Source: Coemansia sp. RSA 1804 | Lineage: Eukaryota; Kickxellomycota; Kickxellomycetes; Kickxellales; Kickxellaceae | Direction: 5' to 3' | DNA: 21,097 bases | Assembly: GCA_027578815.1 (NCBI GenBank) | Contig: JANBTH010000318.1 | Location: 1 to 21,097 of the forward strand | Shown here: positions 1 through 8,400 of the stretch, piece by piece | Numbering within the stretch: position 1 is the first letter of the stretch | How the letters are laid out: every line of letters starts with the position of its first letter | Made by a program: the position numbers and the translations under genes | The notes under the pieces: model-generated | What the model saw: only the letters and a program-made list of their open reading frames with translations | What the model was told of the DNA's origin: nothing | The model's database searches: none

Positions 1-1457
1 GTGTGTCTGCAGGAGTTGACTAGCTGTAAACAGTAGTCGGATCCGTTATTAGAGTCCGAATCGGCCATTTCTACATCTCCATCGTCATTGTTGTCCTCCT
101 TTGCGCGATTCTCTGCATCTAGAGCACTTACGTTGTTATTTTTGCTGCTGTAGCTGCTACGAACCACCAAGTTCACAAGCGATAGAACATCCAGGGCCTT
201 GTTGATGTCCAACTGCTGGTCAGATACCTTCTTGGCTTTGCCTGTATCTCCAAAAAGAACGCCAATTGCTTGCGGTAGCGGCTTTAGCAATGGGGTGTCG
301 TCAGTGCTGACAAGGAAACGGGAGAAATTCGACCGCATCTCAAAGATAATTGCATCGGCAAGCCAGGAGCAGTCGCCGATGGTGCTTGTAGATTCTTGCC
401 GCGTGGCTAAATCCTCGGAAGCAGTTGAAAAGAGCATGGAAAACAGCAGGGGCTGGTTCTTTTGGCGATGAGACGTAGCTAAAGGGGAGGATGGAGATGG
501 TATTGTTGCTGATGCTGCTGCTGCTGCTGGCGATGATGTTGATGATACTGAAGTCAAAGTCAACGATAGTCCCGGGATTGATGTCTGTTGAACCATTAGC
601 GGGGACTGCAACAGATAAAACAGGACAAATCTTCTAAAGTCGTCCTCGTCTACCGAATCGGGATCATCGGTGTGGCCAAGCGCAACCTGCTTGTACATCT
701 GCAGCACGCCGCCTAGGGCCCGCGCATTCTCAATTGGGAATGCGGCAGCCAGCTCATTAATTGCCTGCGACAGACCTGCGGCCTCACTGCCACCACCAGC
801 GGCCGCCGGCATTGCAGCGGATCTAGGTGTTTTTGAAATCAAGTACAGATGCAAACACCTGAGGAACGACGATCTGTGAGAGGCACCGTACTGGTTGAGG
901 ATCCACGAAACAGCACGCGGATCCTTGGTGGTATCAACAACCCTGGCAACAAAGGCGAGCTCCGCAGCATCAACACCGACAGTGGAAAACCCAATCTCCA
1001 CGGCTGCCACAAGCAACTGGAACACGGCCTTTGCACCGGACAACCCAATGAGATCACAGAGTTTGCAGTTTCCCTTCATATCCGCAACCGACACAAACAC
1101 AGCCAGCACACCAATGCACCAGCATGTAACCTGTTTGAGCTTAAATGCATCGGTCCCATCGGCACTATCGTCGCTAGCGGTGTACAGAATACGCCGGACG
1201 TCCCGTAATCCCACTAGCAGAGCGTGCGGGAGATCGGGGAGCGGCTGGGGCCGTGTTCGTTTGTTGGTGAACTTTTTGTTCCTTGCCGCCTGGGCCTCGC
1301 TGCGCCGTCGCTCCTCCCAGGCGCTTAGATCGCTCATTATCTGCGACTTTAGAGCAGAGCCAAGAGACTCTAGCCGTTCAGTGAGGAGCGACCGACCACT
1401 GCTATTACTACCACCGCCACTGTTGGTGTCTACCATGATAGCGGTGGAGTTGTCCAT
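1..1457 (-). CDS. Unrecognised protein, N-terminal 485 residues (gene runs off the left edge)
   Basis: An uninterrupted minus-strand frame opens at the ATG at 1457 (MDNSTAIM...) and stays open to base 1, so the stop codon lies outside the window. I do not recognise the family. The product starts with a Ser/Gly/Asn-rich tail (residues 1-25), then a charged helix around residues 28-65 with WEERRR and a basic NKKFTNKR segment. A mostly helical, Leu/Val/Ala-rich region follows to about residue 295 (for example KLKQVTCWCIGVLAVFVSVA and SHRSSFLRCLHLYLISKTPR). A low-complexity Ser/Thr/Ala linker with a run of six alanines lies near residues 305-320, a second globular-looking part at about 335-445, and an acidic patch (DDGDVEMADSDS) near 460-475. 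The Ala run is encoded by a GCA/GCT triplet repeat near 505-530. The helical layout suggests a scaffold or complex subunit, but that is a guess. Plus-strand ORFs here are shadows. Confidence 0.75.
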   Translation of the reverse strand, partial: MDNSTAIMVDTNSGGGSNSSGRSLLTERLESLGSALKSQIMSDLSAWEERRRSEAQAARNKKFTNKRTRPQPLPDLPHALLVGLRDVRRILYTASDDSADGTDAFKLKQVTCWCIGVLAVFVSVADMKGNCKLCDLIGLSGAKAVFQLLVAAVEIGFSTVGVDAAELAFVARVVDTTKDPRAVSWILNQYGASHRSSFLRCLHLYLISKTPRSAAMPAAAGGGSEAAGLSQAINELAAAFPIENARALGGVLQMYKQVALGHTDDPDSVDEDDFRRFVLFYLLQSPLMVQQTSIPGLSLTLTSVSSTSSPAAAAASATIPSPSSPLATSHRQKNQPLLFSMLFSTASEDLATRQESTSTIGDCSWLADAIIFEMRSNFSRFLVSTDDTPLLKPLPQAIGVLFGDTGKAKKVSDQQLDINKALDVLSLVNLVVRSSYSSKNNNVSALDAENRAKEDNNDDGDVEMADSDSNNGSDYCLQLVNSCRH

Positions 1458-1832
1458 CCTTTTTTTTAGCGAGTGTACGAAGAATAAAGTGGAATGCAAG
1501 GCCCTTATTTTAATAAATGTAAAAGGGAATGTTGTGTACAGAGTTGAGTAGGAAAAGAAAGAAGAGAAGTCGGCTGTTTGAAAAAAGGCATTCTAATGCG
1601 TCAAATGGAAAACCTAGTAACAAATACCGACTTTAAAACAAAAGCGTGTTTATGGGGGAGAGATGTGATGGATGGGTGCGGGTCATTTTTCGGCGAGTTT
1701 CACGACCTGAATCACTGAGATCGCCGAAAATTAAGCAAAGAAACGAAGACGAGTTAAAGAGTAAGAAAGATTTGAATAATTAGCTACACATTTAGAAAAA
1801 GAAAGAAACCACCTGACTAGCTACTTGACCCA
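1458..1832. other. Intergenic: upstream region of the 1-1457 gene and 3' side of the F-box gene
   Basis: This 375-bp spacer separates two minus-strand genes. It is AT-rich and purine-rich on the plus strand near both ends. I see no ORF worth calling. Its one structured element is the inverted repeat listed separately at 1687-1730. Confidence 0.6.
1687..1730. repeat. 10-bp perfect inverted repeat with 24-bp spacer
   Basis: TTTTCGGCGA at 1687-1696 is matched exactly by its reverse complement TCGCCGAAAA at 1721-1730. The arms are GC-rich at the core inside an AT-rich spacer. It could be a two-half-site protein-binding element or an RNA hairpin at a transcript end. Nothing else in the sequence chooses between these. 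Confidence 0.6.
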
Positions 1833-3641
1833 CTAACGGCTCAATCCATCATAGACCCAGCGCTCATCGCGATGGCACTGGCCAATATGAACAGTACGGG
1901 CCAGGCGAATAAGATCCTCACTGCTTTTCCTAGAGACGGCGCACTCAAGGCGCAGGAAGGCCTTGGTGAACAGCAGCAGGTGCTCGAGGTTCATCATGTG
2001 GGCGACAACCATGATCAGGGCATCCAGCGGGGCCTTGACCCAGGACGCAGCCTCGCCAAACACCGAATCGAGCCACATGTGTTTCAGCGTGACGTTGTAC
2101 GCAATACGGTCGTCGTCGTCGTCGTGATGGTGGCCGTCGTCGGTGTCCTCGTCGACGGGGTGCGGGTACGCCTGGGCGCTGGTCAGCGTGGCGCGGATAT
2201 CCTCGAGCTCCGGCAGCTTCGCCAGAAGATGGAGCAGATCGGGTAGTCCGATGGCCCATGTGGATATGTTGAGCTCGCGCAGTCCGTGCACACTGAGTGC
2301 ACCGAGATCAAGCGGCACGTGTCTGGCGTAGAAAGCCGTCCAGCTACGGAAAACCCTCAACGACCCGACACCCAGCACTGCATTGAGGGTGCGTGAGAGA
2401 CTGGGTGCCGGGTTATTGGGAGCAGAGCCAGGCACCAGATGGTAATGCTGCAGCAGGTGCAGATGCACGAGGTTGGGAAGAAGCGCCGAACCGGCCTCCA
2501 GAACAACGGAGTCGTCCACACAGTCCATATCCAGATGCGTCAGACACGGGAGCCGGTGCATCAGAAGCCGTCTGGCGAGCCAGTGCCGCGCAACAGAGCA
2601 CATCCTGGGAATCGCCGCATGCCGAGCGCCGCCAACCACTCCTGGTGCTGGTGCGCGTACTGCATCGATGGCAAACACCATGCGCTCGAGCCGCGGAAAC
2701 TCGCACATGCGCGGACGCCATTCGGGGTCGATGGAGTTGGTGTCAGCAAGCTTGAAGCACAGAAACAGCAGCCTCGAAAACGCGGGTGCGCGGGCCCGCT
2801 GGTCGTCACGCAGCAGCGGCGGCGGAGGCTTTGCATGCCACAGAACAGCGCAGATGGTCGTAAGAGAGACGTGGCCGAGATCGAGGTACTCGAGCGTCGG
2901 AGCTGCGCGGCGCACCAGACGCACGGCCGGCGACTCCGCGGCCAGACACCAATGCCGAAGCGTCAGCGTCGACAGCATCGCCGGTGCCATTGCATCGAGC
3001 AGGACAGGAAAAAGCGACTTTGTGCGCGCAGTATCGATGTGCGCCAGATCCGCCGACAGCCGCAGCGCACTGGGGAACGCACCCATCAGCGCTCCGTACT
3101 CGGACATCGAAACTGCCGCATTGTTCTCCATGCACAACCCAACCCACACGATCTTTGCGCGCACATCCTCGGGCAAGTGGTACATTGTGCGAACCATGCT
3201 ACGAAACGACATGTAGTTCTCTGGGATGCTGACAACGATGCGCCGCACGTGTCGTACGCTCCCATCGGGCACCATCAGAACATTTGTCTTGCCGTTGTAC
3301 ACTACTGTGCGGTACAGGTCGGGTGCCAAAACCCGCCGCCAGCTGCGTTTGGTCTGCGCCATTGCCGGACTGCATCTCCGGACCATTGTGAGCAGCAGCG
3401 GGAGACTGAGTGCGCGCCGGTGCCTCTGCTGGAGATGGCCCAGGAGGTAGCTGTCGACCTCGGCAACGCCCGACGCATGGCGGAATGTGCAGCTGAACAG
3501 AATTGCTGGCAGACTCTCGAGGGCATGCAGGAGAGAGCCGTCATCCCGGGGTCTTCTGCGAGGCGCCAGAACGCTCTCGCATTCAGCGTAGCGCGGGCGC
3601 TTTGTGTTGCTTACTCTCCGCCTCATCCCAACCGATGCCAT
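1833..3641 (-). CDS. F-box-like / leucine-rich-repeat protein
   Basis: A 602-residue single-exon ORF from ATG at 3641 to TAG at 1833. Residues about 41-112 look like a degenerate F-box region: LESLPAILFSCTF, then a helix, then SWRRVLAPDLYRTVVYN. That ending resembles the 'W...A..LY..v' end of F-box-like modules in kickxellomycete proteins. The rest is a series of irregular Leu-rich segments (LSTLTLRHWCL, LEYLDLGHVSL, LTHLDMDCV, LVHLHLLQHYHL, LRELNISTWAI, LEHLLLF), as expected of an LRR substrate-binding solenoid. An Asp/His-rich loop (DGHHHDDDDD) lies at about residues 495-511, encoded by GTC/GTG triplet repeats at 2111-2160. The likely role is substrate recognition for a Skp1-cullin-F-box ubiquitin ligase, but the F-box is too weak to be sure. 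Such genes are often lineage-expanded and fast-evolving. Codon use is GC-rich like its right-hand neighbours. Confidence 0.75.
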   Translation of the reverse strand: MASVGMRRRVSNTKRPRYAECESVLAPRRRPRDDGSLLHALESLPAILFSCTFRHASGVAEVDSYLLGHLQQRHRRALSLPLLLTMVRRCSPAMAQTKRSWRRVLAPDLYRTVVYNGKTNVLMVPDGSVRHVRRIVVSIPENYMSFRSMVRTMYHLPEDVRAKIVWVGLCMENNAAVSMSEYGALMGAFPSALRLSADLAHIDTARTKSLFPVLLDAMAPAMLSTLTLRHWCLAAESPAVRLVRRAAPTLEYLDLGHVSLTTICAVLWHAKPPPPLLRDDQRARAPAFSRLLFLCFKLADTNSIDPEWRPRMCEFPRLERMVFAIDAVRAPAPGVVGGARHAAIPRMCSVARHWLARRLLMHRLPCLTHLDMDCVDDSVVLEAGSALLPNLVHLHLLQHYHLVPGSAPNNPAPSLSRTLNAVLGVGSLRVFRSWTAFYARHVPLDLGALSVHGLRELNISTWAIGLPDLLHLLAKLPELEDIRATLTSAQAYPHPVDEDTDDGHHHDDDDDRIAYNVTLKHMWLDSVFGEAASWVKAPLDALIMVVAHMMNLEHLLLFTKAFLRLECAVSRKSSEDLIRLARTVHIGQCHRDERWVYDGLSR

Positions 3642-3940
3642 GCTATGTGCTGGGGTCTCGTTGTTGCGTGTCTAAGAGAAGAAGTTGCGTTCTGGTGTAG
3701 TGTTTGCTGTCTGGACAGGCTCTGATCGATGCCAAAAGGAGGAGGGAAAAGAGTTTTTTTTCTGGTGCGAAGGAGAAGAGGGGGGGAGCCCGGGAGCCAG
3801 GAGGAAATAAAAGCTGGCAGTAGTAATGAGGGGGGATAAAATTGTAGAGTGAGTGAGAGAGAGAGTTGCGGCGGGCCAATGGCAGTGGCAGTGGCAGCGA
3901 CGCCACCCACAGCCGCATTCACTGCGCACAAGAACCCAAC
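3642..3940. promoter_or_regulatory. Upstream region of the F-box-like gene
   Basis: The roughly 300 bp before the F-box-like ATG are strongly purine-rich on the plus strand (pyrimidine-rich in the sense of the gene) between about 3735 and 3875, with a G run at 3780-3787. A CCAAT pentamer ends at 3880 and runs into three tandem TGGCAG copies (3880-3897). The stretch also holds the 3' end of the PRP18 transcript, since both genes run leftward. No separate gene is supported here; several overlapping small ORFs are low-complexity. Confidence 0.4.
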
Positions 3941-4000
3941 TCCAGCGCAGCTCATTCCAGCGCAGCTCATTCCAGCGCAGCTCATTCCAGCTCAGCCCAT
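3941..4000. repeat. 15-bp tandem repeat, four copies, across the PRP18 stop codon
   Basis: Unit TCCAGCGCAGCTCAT occurs exactly at 3941-3955, 3956-3970 and 3971-3985. A degenerate fourth copy (3986-4000) contains the TGA stop codon of PRP18 (3992-3994). Because the unit is a multiple of three, the frame after the stop stays open and reads repeats of AGMSC. Confidence 0.9.
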
Positions 4001-5218
4001 CATTTTGGCAAGGTCGGCGGGTGGGTACTTTGTCTGCGCAAAGCGCATCAGCCGCTTGAGTGACTGGATCCACTTGCGCTGCACCTCATTGTTCAGCACA
4101 TGCGCAACCTTATTGGCATTAATGTTCTCCCGCGCCGCTCGCGCATGGATGCCGACCTGCGTGACACCGACGGGCCACGGAGCATTGCCAACCGCCAGCT
4201 GCAGATACGCGTCGTTTGCCTTCATGTACTCTCTATCCAGCACATTGCGTGCAATCTCCGTGATGCGCGCAAGCACGTCTGCCGGAACCGTCCTGGCCTT
4301 GATGCTGCGGAAGAGGGGCCGCAGGTACTCAGCCGACTGTCGCTGCGTAGCCGCTGCCAGTTTGCCCTCGGCCGTGCGTCGCTCGTCGTCGGGTCGCGTA
4401 GCCAAGTAATCGTCCCACTCGTACAACAGCCGCTTCAGATACACATACAGCAGCGTGTGCAGCTGGTTGGCGTCTGTACGCAGAAGATCAAGCGATATCG
4501 CAGATACGTCGTGGTCCATCAGCAGCCTGTACTTTCTCTGTCGCTTCACGTCCTCTCCGTCAGTGTCGTCGGTACGCGACTGTCGCTTCAGGTCCTCAAG
4601 CATTGCGCCCGCCTCTACCTGCGCAAGCGCTCGCCGGAACTCGTTCTGCTGTCCGCTGATCCCGCGCTTCTCCTCCGATACCTCCAGCTGCCGCAGTCGC
4701 TGTCTCCTCTGCGCGTCGGTCTCGCCAAACAGCCGGATCGGCTCTGCGCGTGCTCGCAGTCGCTTCACAATCTCCTCAGCGCTCATTGCGCCACCGCCTG
4801 GCTGCCCGTCCTCCCCCTCCTCCTCCTCCTCCTCCGTCTTTGTCTCGGCCTCGGCTGGCCGATCCTTGCCTTTGCTGATCCGCATTGTCTCCCGACCGCG
4901 GTGACCCTTGCTCCGCAGCACATGCGCCGTGTTGCTGTTGTGCAATTGAGAGTCCCCGCCTTGCTTCTTCTTCTGCTCGCTGGTTGCTGCTGCGGCAGCC
5001 TCCTCCTCTTCTGCGTCTGCATCCTGTGTGCTGTTCAAATCGCCGACACGTACATACCTTTTTCCTCCGAGTTTCTTCTTTTTCTTTTGCGCAGACTCGT
5101 CGCCTGACAACCCCTCTTTCTCTTCTGCGTTGTTGCTGGAACTGTCTTCACGTGCCCGCTTGTACAGGTTCTTTCTCTTTTCTACCTCCTGGCTTACAGC
5201 CTTCTTTAGAAAATCCAT
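3992..5218 (-). CDS. PRP18: Pre-mRNA-splicing factor 18 (Prp18)
   Basis: A 408-residue single-exon ORF from ATG at 5218 to TGA at 3992. Prp18 is a U5 snRNP-associated factor that acts in the second step of splicing, holding the 3' splice site in the spliceosome together with Slu7. The N-terminal MDFLKKAVSQEVEKRK is typical. Residues 20-145 are Lys/Glu-rich and disordered, with an EEEEEEGE run from a CTC repeat. Residues about 148-179 form the small Prp4/SFM-like motif (EEIVKRLRARAEPIRLFGET). The helical Prp18 domain covers about 240-395. It includes the invariant loop GNAPWPVGVTQVGIHARAAR (344-363) and the following HVLNNEVQRKWIQSLKRLM helix. Length is close to that of animal and fungal orthologues. 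The gene shares a promoter region with the divergent acyltransferase gene at 5621. Confidence 0.95.
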   Translation of the reverse strand: MDFLKKAVSQEVEKRKNLYKRAREDSSSNNAEEKEGLSGDESAQKKKKKLGGKRYVRVGDLNSTQDADAEEEEAAAAATSEQKKKQGGDSQLHNSNTAHVLRSKGHRGRETMRISKGKDRPAEAETKTEEEEEEGEDGQPGGGAMSAEEIVKRLRARAEPIRLFGETDAQRRQRLRQLEVSEEKRGISGQQNEFRRALAQVEAGAMLEDLKRQSRTDDTDGEDVKRQRKYRLLMDHDVSAISLDLLRTDANQLHTLLYVYLKRLLYEWDDYLATRPDDERRTAEGKLAAATQRQSAEYLRPLFRSIKARTVPADVLARITEIARNVLDREYMKANDAYLQLAVGNAPWPVGVTQVGIHARAARENINANKVAHVLNNEVQRKWIQSLKRLMRFAQTKYPPADLAKMMG

Positions 5219-5620
5219 AAGGTCAGGGGAAATAATGCACTGCGTGGAGAAATACGAAGAAGTAAAAAAAACAAGGAATGCAAATTAATAGCTTTGTCAC
5301 TGGAGATAGAAAGAAGAATAATAAAAGAAACCGAATACGTGTGGAGCTAAAAAAATACCAAGAAAAATATTTCCAGCTTTCCAGTTAAAGTGGGAACGTG
5401 GAAAATAAAAAAGCTGTGATGCGTACACTCAAAAACTGGGAATAAAAGCAGGAGGAATTCTCCTCTCCCACTTTTTTTTTTCTCATTCCATCTTTTTCTG
5501 TCACAGTAGAACAAATAAGAGACGCTATTATTTAGTCCTTCCTTTATTCATTCATTCATTCTCCGTCTGGCCGGTACATAGCAATAGCAATAGAAATAGA
5601 AATAGCAACCGAATCCCACA
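5219..5620. promoter_or_regulatory. Divergent promoter region between PRP18 and the Loa1-like gene
   Basis: This 402-bp AT-rich spacer must hold the promoters of both flanking genes. It has a T run at 5471-5481 inside a pyrimidine tract, four ATTC copies at 5546-5561, and a hexamer repeat (GCAATA twice, GAAATA twice, 5581-5604) in the probable 5' leader of the plus-strand gene. I find no convincing TATA box. No ORF is supported. Confidence 0.55.
5546..5604. repeat. Short microsatellites in the 5' leader: (ATTC)4 and (GMAATA)4
   Basis: ATTC is repeated four times at 5546-5561. A hexamer, GCAATA GCAATA GAAATA GAAATA, runs from 5581 to 5604, just before the ATG at 5621. These are simple repeats and probably untranslated leader. 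Confidence 0.8.
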
Positions 5621-6715
5621 ATGGAAAAGTTCTCAAAGTGGCGGGACCAAGGCACCGGTATCCAGCCGTTCCTCCAGCCCGTTCCCGCGCGGTCGGAGCA
5701 GCAAGGGCTGAAGCGGCTGCTGAATGCAGCAAAGAAATATGTTGTTGGGCCGGTGGTAGCGGCTGTGCGGGTAGCGCTTCTTGGTGCGCTGGCGGTGGTC
5801 GATGCAGCAACAGCGACGGTAGGCGGAGCACTGGGCGTGGTGCCCAGCGTTAAGCGCGGATGGACGCGATGCACACGCGCGCTGTGGGCGCGCATTGCGT
5901 TGCTTGTGCTTGGGTTCTACCGAATTGACGCCAAGGCCGTGAGTCTGCAAAGGGGACGGCGCAGCGCGAACGGGAAGAAGCCATCTTCTACGGACGGAGG
6001 TGTGCGGTCGGGCGATATCGTTGTGGCCAACCACGTTTCGTACGTGGACATACTGTATCTTGTGGCAAAGTACACGCCGGTGTTTGTGGAGATCGATAAT
6101 GCCACAATGTTTGCGCGGCCGATCTCCCCGTGGCAGGCGATCCGGGCCCCCGCGAAGGCTACGCCGGCGCTCCTGCAGGCGACGGAGGCGCGGCCACTTA
6201 AGAGCATAACAGAGGAGGCGCGTGCTAAGCGGCTGGGCCCCGTGGTCGTGTTCCCCGAGAACGCAACATCCAACGGACGCGCACTGCTCCAATTCCTCCC
6301 GGTGTTTGGCGAGTTTGGCAACCTGGACGAAAAGACAAACATCCACGTTGTGGGCTTCAAGTACCCGTTCCAGTCGTTCAGTCCGGCGTACTCGGTTGGC
6401 AACCAGGCGGCCCATCTGTTTGGGCTGTGCTGTCAGGTCTACAACTCGCTGACGGTGCGCATGCTTGCGTCGGACGAAGCGCCCCGTGTGGCAGAGTCGC
6501 CGATGTTCTGCGACTCCGATGCGGAGCCCGTGGATCTGGATGACGCCGTTGCTGACAGGCTCCTCCACCTCACGCGTCTGCGTCTGACTAAGATGTCGGC
6601 TATGGACAAGCGCGATTTCCTGGCTTTCTACTACAAGCGCACAAAGGGGTACGGTTCTACTGGTTCTACTGATTCCAGTGCCAGAACCAGCTCCGGTGGT
6701 CCGCCCACCATATAA
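5621..6715 (+). CDS. LOA1: Lysophosphatidic acid acyltransferase, Loa1/Vps66-like (PlsC family)
   Basis: A 364-residue single-exon ORF. The ATG at 5621 sits in a good context (CACAATGG). The family transfers an acyl chain from acyl-CoA to lysophosphatidic acid at the ER or lipid droplet; yeast Loa1 (Vps66) affects triacylglycerol and droplet size. Residues about 41-75 and 86-101 are hydrophobic and probably anchor the protein. The catalytic NHx4D motif is NHVSYVD (137-143, His138 and Asp143). The substrate-binding motif is FPENATSNGR (211-220), in the place of the usual EGTxSNG and closest to the Loa1 subgroup. The C-terminal tail after about residue 343 is Ser/Thr/Gly-rich. Length is slightly above yeast Loa1. 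Other PlsC proteins (Slc1, Aup1-like) are possible, but the SNGR motif and N-terminal hydrophobic region favour Loa1. Codon use is GC-rich, as in HOM6. Confidence 0.85.
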   Translation: MEKFSKWRDQGTGIQPFLQPVPARSEQQGLKRLLNAAKKYVVGPVVAAVRVALLGALAVVDAATATVGGALGVVPSVKRGWTRCTRALWARIALLVLGFYRIDAKAVSLQRGRRSANGKKPSSTDGGVRSGDIVVANHVSYVDILYLVAKYTPVFVEIDNATMFARPISPWQAIRAPAKATPALLQATEARPLKSITEEARAKRLGPVVVFPENATSNGRALLQFLPVFGEFGNLDEKTNIHVVGFKYPFQSFSPAYSVGNQAAHLFGLCCQVYNSLTVRMLASDEAPRVAESPMFCDSDAEPVDLDDAVADRLLHLTRLRLTKMSAMDKRDFLAFYYKRTKGYGSTGSTDSSARTSSGGPPTI

Positions 6716-7287
6716 ACTCGAATCTACGGGTCTTCTCTATTCTGTCTTTTTCCTTTGTGTTTTTTGCTTCAAGATGTTTCTATTTCTGCCTGTTTTGCTC
6801 TGCTGTGTACGGAAAAGGTGCGAGTGCCAGCACAAGGATTTGAAGCTGGAGCATGATGTTCTGGATATGTGTGGATGACATCCAAGCGATCGAGATACAG
6901 AATATGTTCTGCTGTTGTAGGCGACAGATCTAGCATGTTCTTGTACTGGGTGCTGCGCAAAGACCAATGCAGCATGGCTGTCTTCCATGGAACCTACAAG
7001 CGGATCTAGCTCTTGTGCACTCGTTTGTGGAGGGGGAACGTCATAATCTCCGTTTTTCCTCCCCCTGATCCTCTCTGGTGTTCAGCGCTAATTTTTTGAG
7101 TGGGGTTTTTTATTGCCAGATAACAAGATTATTCGTCATTCTCGTTCCTTCTTCCTTTTCTCTTTCTCCTCTTCAACAAAAACCACCGATTTTTATTCTC
7201 TTCTTCCTTCTCCCCCCTCCGCTGGCTCACGCACTAGCGCAGATACCACGCATACAAGCCAGCAGTTTTCTTTTTTCTTTTTGCACC
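6716..7287. promoter_or_regulatory. Spacer between LOA1-like gene and HOM6, with pyrimidine-rich HOM6 leader
   Basis: The first half carries the 3' end of the acyltransferase transcript. The second half is the HOM6 promoter and leader: from about 7133 to 7287 it is dominated by C/T tracts ending in TTTGCACC just before the ATG, as often seen in highly expressed fungal genes. The HOM6 frame is open upstream to about 7078 but contains no ATG there, so I regard it as non-coding. A minus-strand ORF of 68 residues at 6769-6975 is discussed under rejected items. Confidence 0.5.
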
Positions 7288-8400
7288 ATGCTCAACGTCG
7301 CCATCGTCGGCCCCGGCCTTGTGGGCTCAGCACTGATCGAGCAGCTCGCCGCACACGCGCAGTCGCCACGCTTTGCGGCGCTCCCGATCGCCGTCGTCGG
7401 ACTGATCAACTCGAAGAAGATGGCTGTTTCGGCAGCCCCGTTCACGGCGGCCAGTCTCGCCGACTGGAAAACAGCGATCCTCGGCGACAACGCGGCAGCG
7501 GCAGCCGATCTGGCGCAGTTCGCGAAGCAGCTCAGTGCGATCGGCGGAGTGACGGCGGTGGTTGACTGCACGTCCAGCGAGTCGGTTGCGCAGAGGTACC
7601 CGGAGTGGCTGGCCAGCGGACTCCACGTGGTTACGCCGAACAAGAAGGCGTTCTCGGGCAACGAGGCGCTGTACCGGAGGATCCGCGATCTCTCGACGGC
7701 GTCGCCTGGCGGCCCCTCCGTCTACCACGAGGCCACGGTGGGCGCCGGACTCCCCGTCCTGTCGACCCTCAGTGATCTGGTGCGCACGGGAGACCGGATC
7801 AAGCGGATCGAGGGCGTGTTCTCGGGCACCCTGTCGTATCTGTTCAACAACTTCTCGGCCCCCGACGCCAAGGACTCATCGTTTTCCGAGTGCGTTGCGG
7901 TGGCGAAGGCCAGCGGGTACACGGAGCCCGACCCGCGCGACGACCTCAATGGCATGGACGTGGCGCGCAAGGTGACGATTCTGGCGCGTGCGGCGGGACT
8001 CTCCGCCGTTGGCCTCGACACCCTGGCCGTCGAGAACATTGTCCCCGAGCCGCTGCGTGCCGTGGAGTCGGCCGACGAGTTCATGGCCAGACTGCCCGAG
8101 TTCGACGCCCATTTCAAGGCGCTCAACGACGACGCGCTGGCGTCCGGTTCCGTCCTCCGGTACGTTGGCTCCGTCGATGCTGTGGATCCCACCCGCTGCT
8201 GCGTCAGGCTTGCCAGGTTCCCCCGCGACCACCCGTTTGCCGCGCTCAAGGGCAGCGATAACATCGTTGCCTTCACCACTGAGCGGTTCCCGATCCCCCT
8301 GATTGTTCAGGGTGCCGGTGCTGGTGCTGCCGTCACTGCCTTTGGTATCTTCGCCGATCTGATCAAGGTCTGCGAGCGCTTTGCCGTCAGTTTTTCTTAA
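7288..8400 (+). CDS. HOM6: Homoserine dehydrogenase (monofunctional, NAD(P)H-dependent)
   Basis: A 370-residue single-exon ORF. The enzyme reduces aspartate-semialdehyde to homoserine in the cytosol, feeding threonine, methionine and isoleucine synthesis. The Rossmann motif starts right at the chosen ATG: MLNVAIVGPGLVGSALIEQL (GxGxxG at 8-13). Further family landmarks are VTPNKKAF (115-122), YHEATVGAGLPVLSTLSDL (146-164), IEGVFSGTLSYLFN (174-187) and YTEPDPRDDLNGMDVARK (211-228). By alignment to yeast Hom6, the catalytic residues correspond to Lys119 or Lys120, Glu213, Asp224 and Lys228. The C-terminal QGAGAGAAVTAFGIFADLIK is conserved too. There is no aspartokinase or ACT domain, so it is the short fungal form (yeast Hom6 is 359 residues). 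The upstream in-frame extension lacks ATG, and the nucleotide-binding strand directly follows the chosen start. Confidence 0.96.
   Translation: MLNVAIVGPGLVGSALIEQLAAHAQSPRFAALPIAVVGLINSKKMAVSAAPFTAASLADWKTAILGDNAAAAADLAQFAKQLSAIGGVTAVVDCTSSESVAQRYPEWLASGLHVVTPNKKAFSGNEALYRRIRDLSTASPGGPSVYHEATVGAGLPVLSTLSDLVRTGDRIKRIEGVFSGTLSYLFNNFSAPDAKDSSFSECVAVAKASGYTEPDPRDDLNGMDVARKVTILARAAGLSAVGLDTLAVENIVPEPLRAVESADEFMARLPEFDAHFKALNDDALASGSVLRYVGSVDAVDPTRCCVRLARFPRDHPFAALKGSDNIVAFTTERFPIPLIVQGAGAGAAVTAFGIFADLIKVCERFAVSFS

Noticed and set aside
2439..3725. 428-codon plus-strand ORF opposite the F-box-like gene
   Set aside because: It is antisense to a better-supported gene. Its His/Arg/Cys-rich translation is typical of a shadow frame in GC-rich coding DNA.
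4100..5107. 335-codon plus-strand ORF opposite PRP18
   Set aside because: Shadow of PRP18: Leu/Arg/Val-rich with no domain, whereas the minus strand encodes the conserved Prp18 loop.
5633..6568. 311-codon minus-strand ORF opposite the LOA1-like gene
   Set aside because: Shadow frame: His/Arg/Cys-rich, no domain, and the plus strand carries the NHx4D and FPENATSNGR motifs.
6769..6975. Minus-strand 68-residue ORF between the LOA1-like gene and HOM6 (contains LDLSPTTAEHILYLDRLDV)
   Set aside because: It has an ATG and looks slightly coding-like, but two overlapping frames are open as well, no domain is visible, and it sits in the 3' region of the LOA1-like transcript. It could be a fragment of a lost gene; I cannot support it as a gene.
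7078..7287. In-frame upstream extension of HOM6
   Set aside because: It contains no ATG and encodes a pyrimidine-tract-driven Phe/Ser/Leu/Pro sequence. The nucleotide-binding strand starts right at the ATG at 7288.
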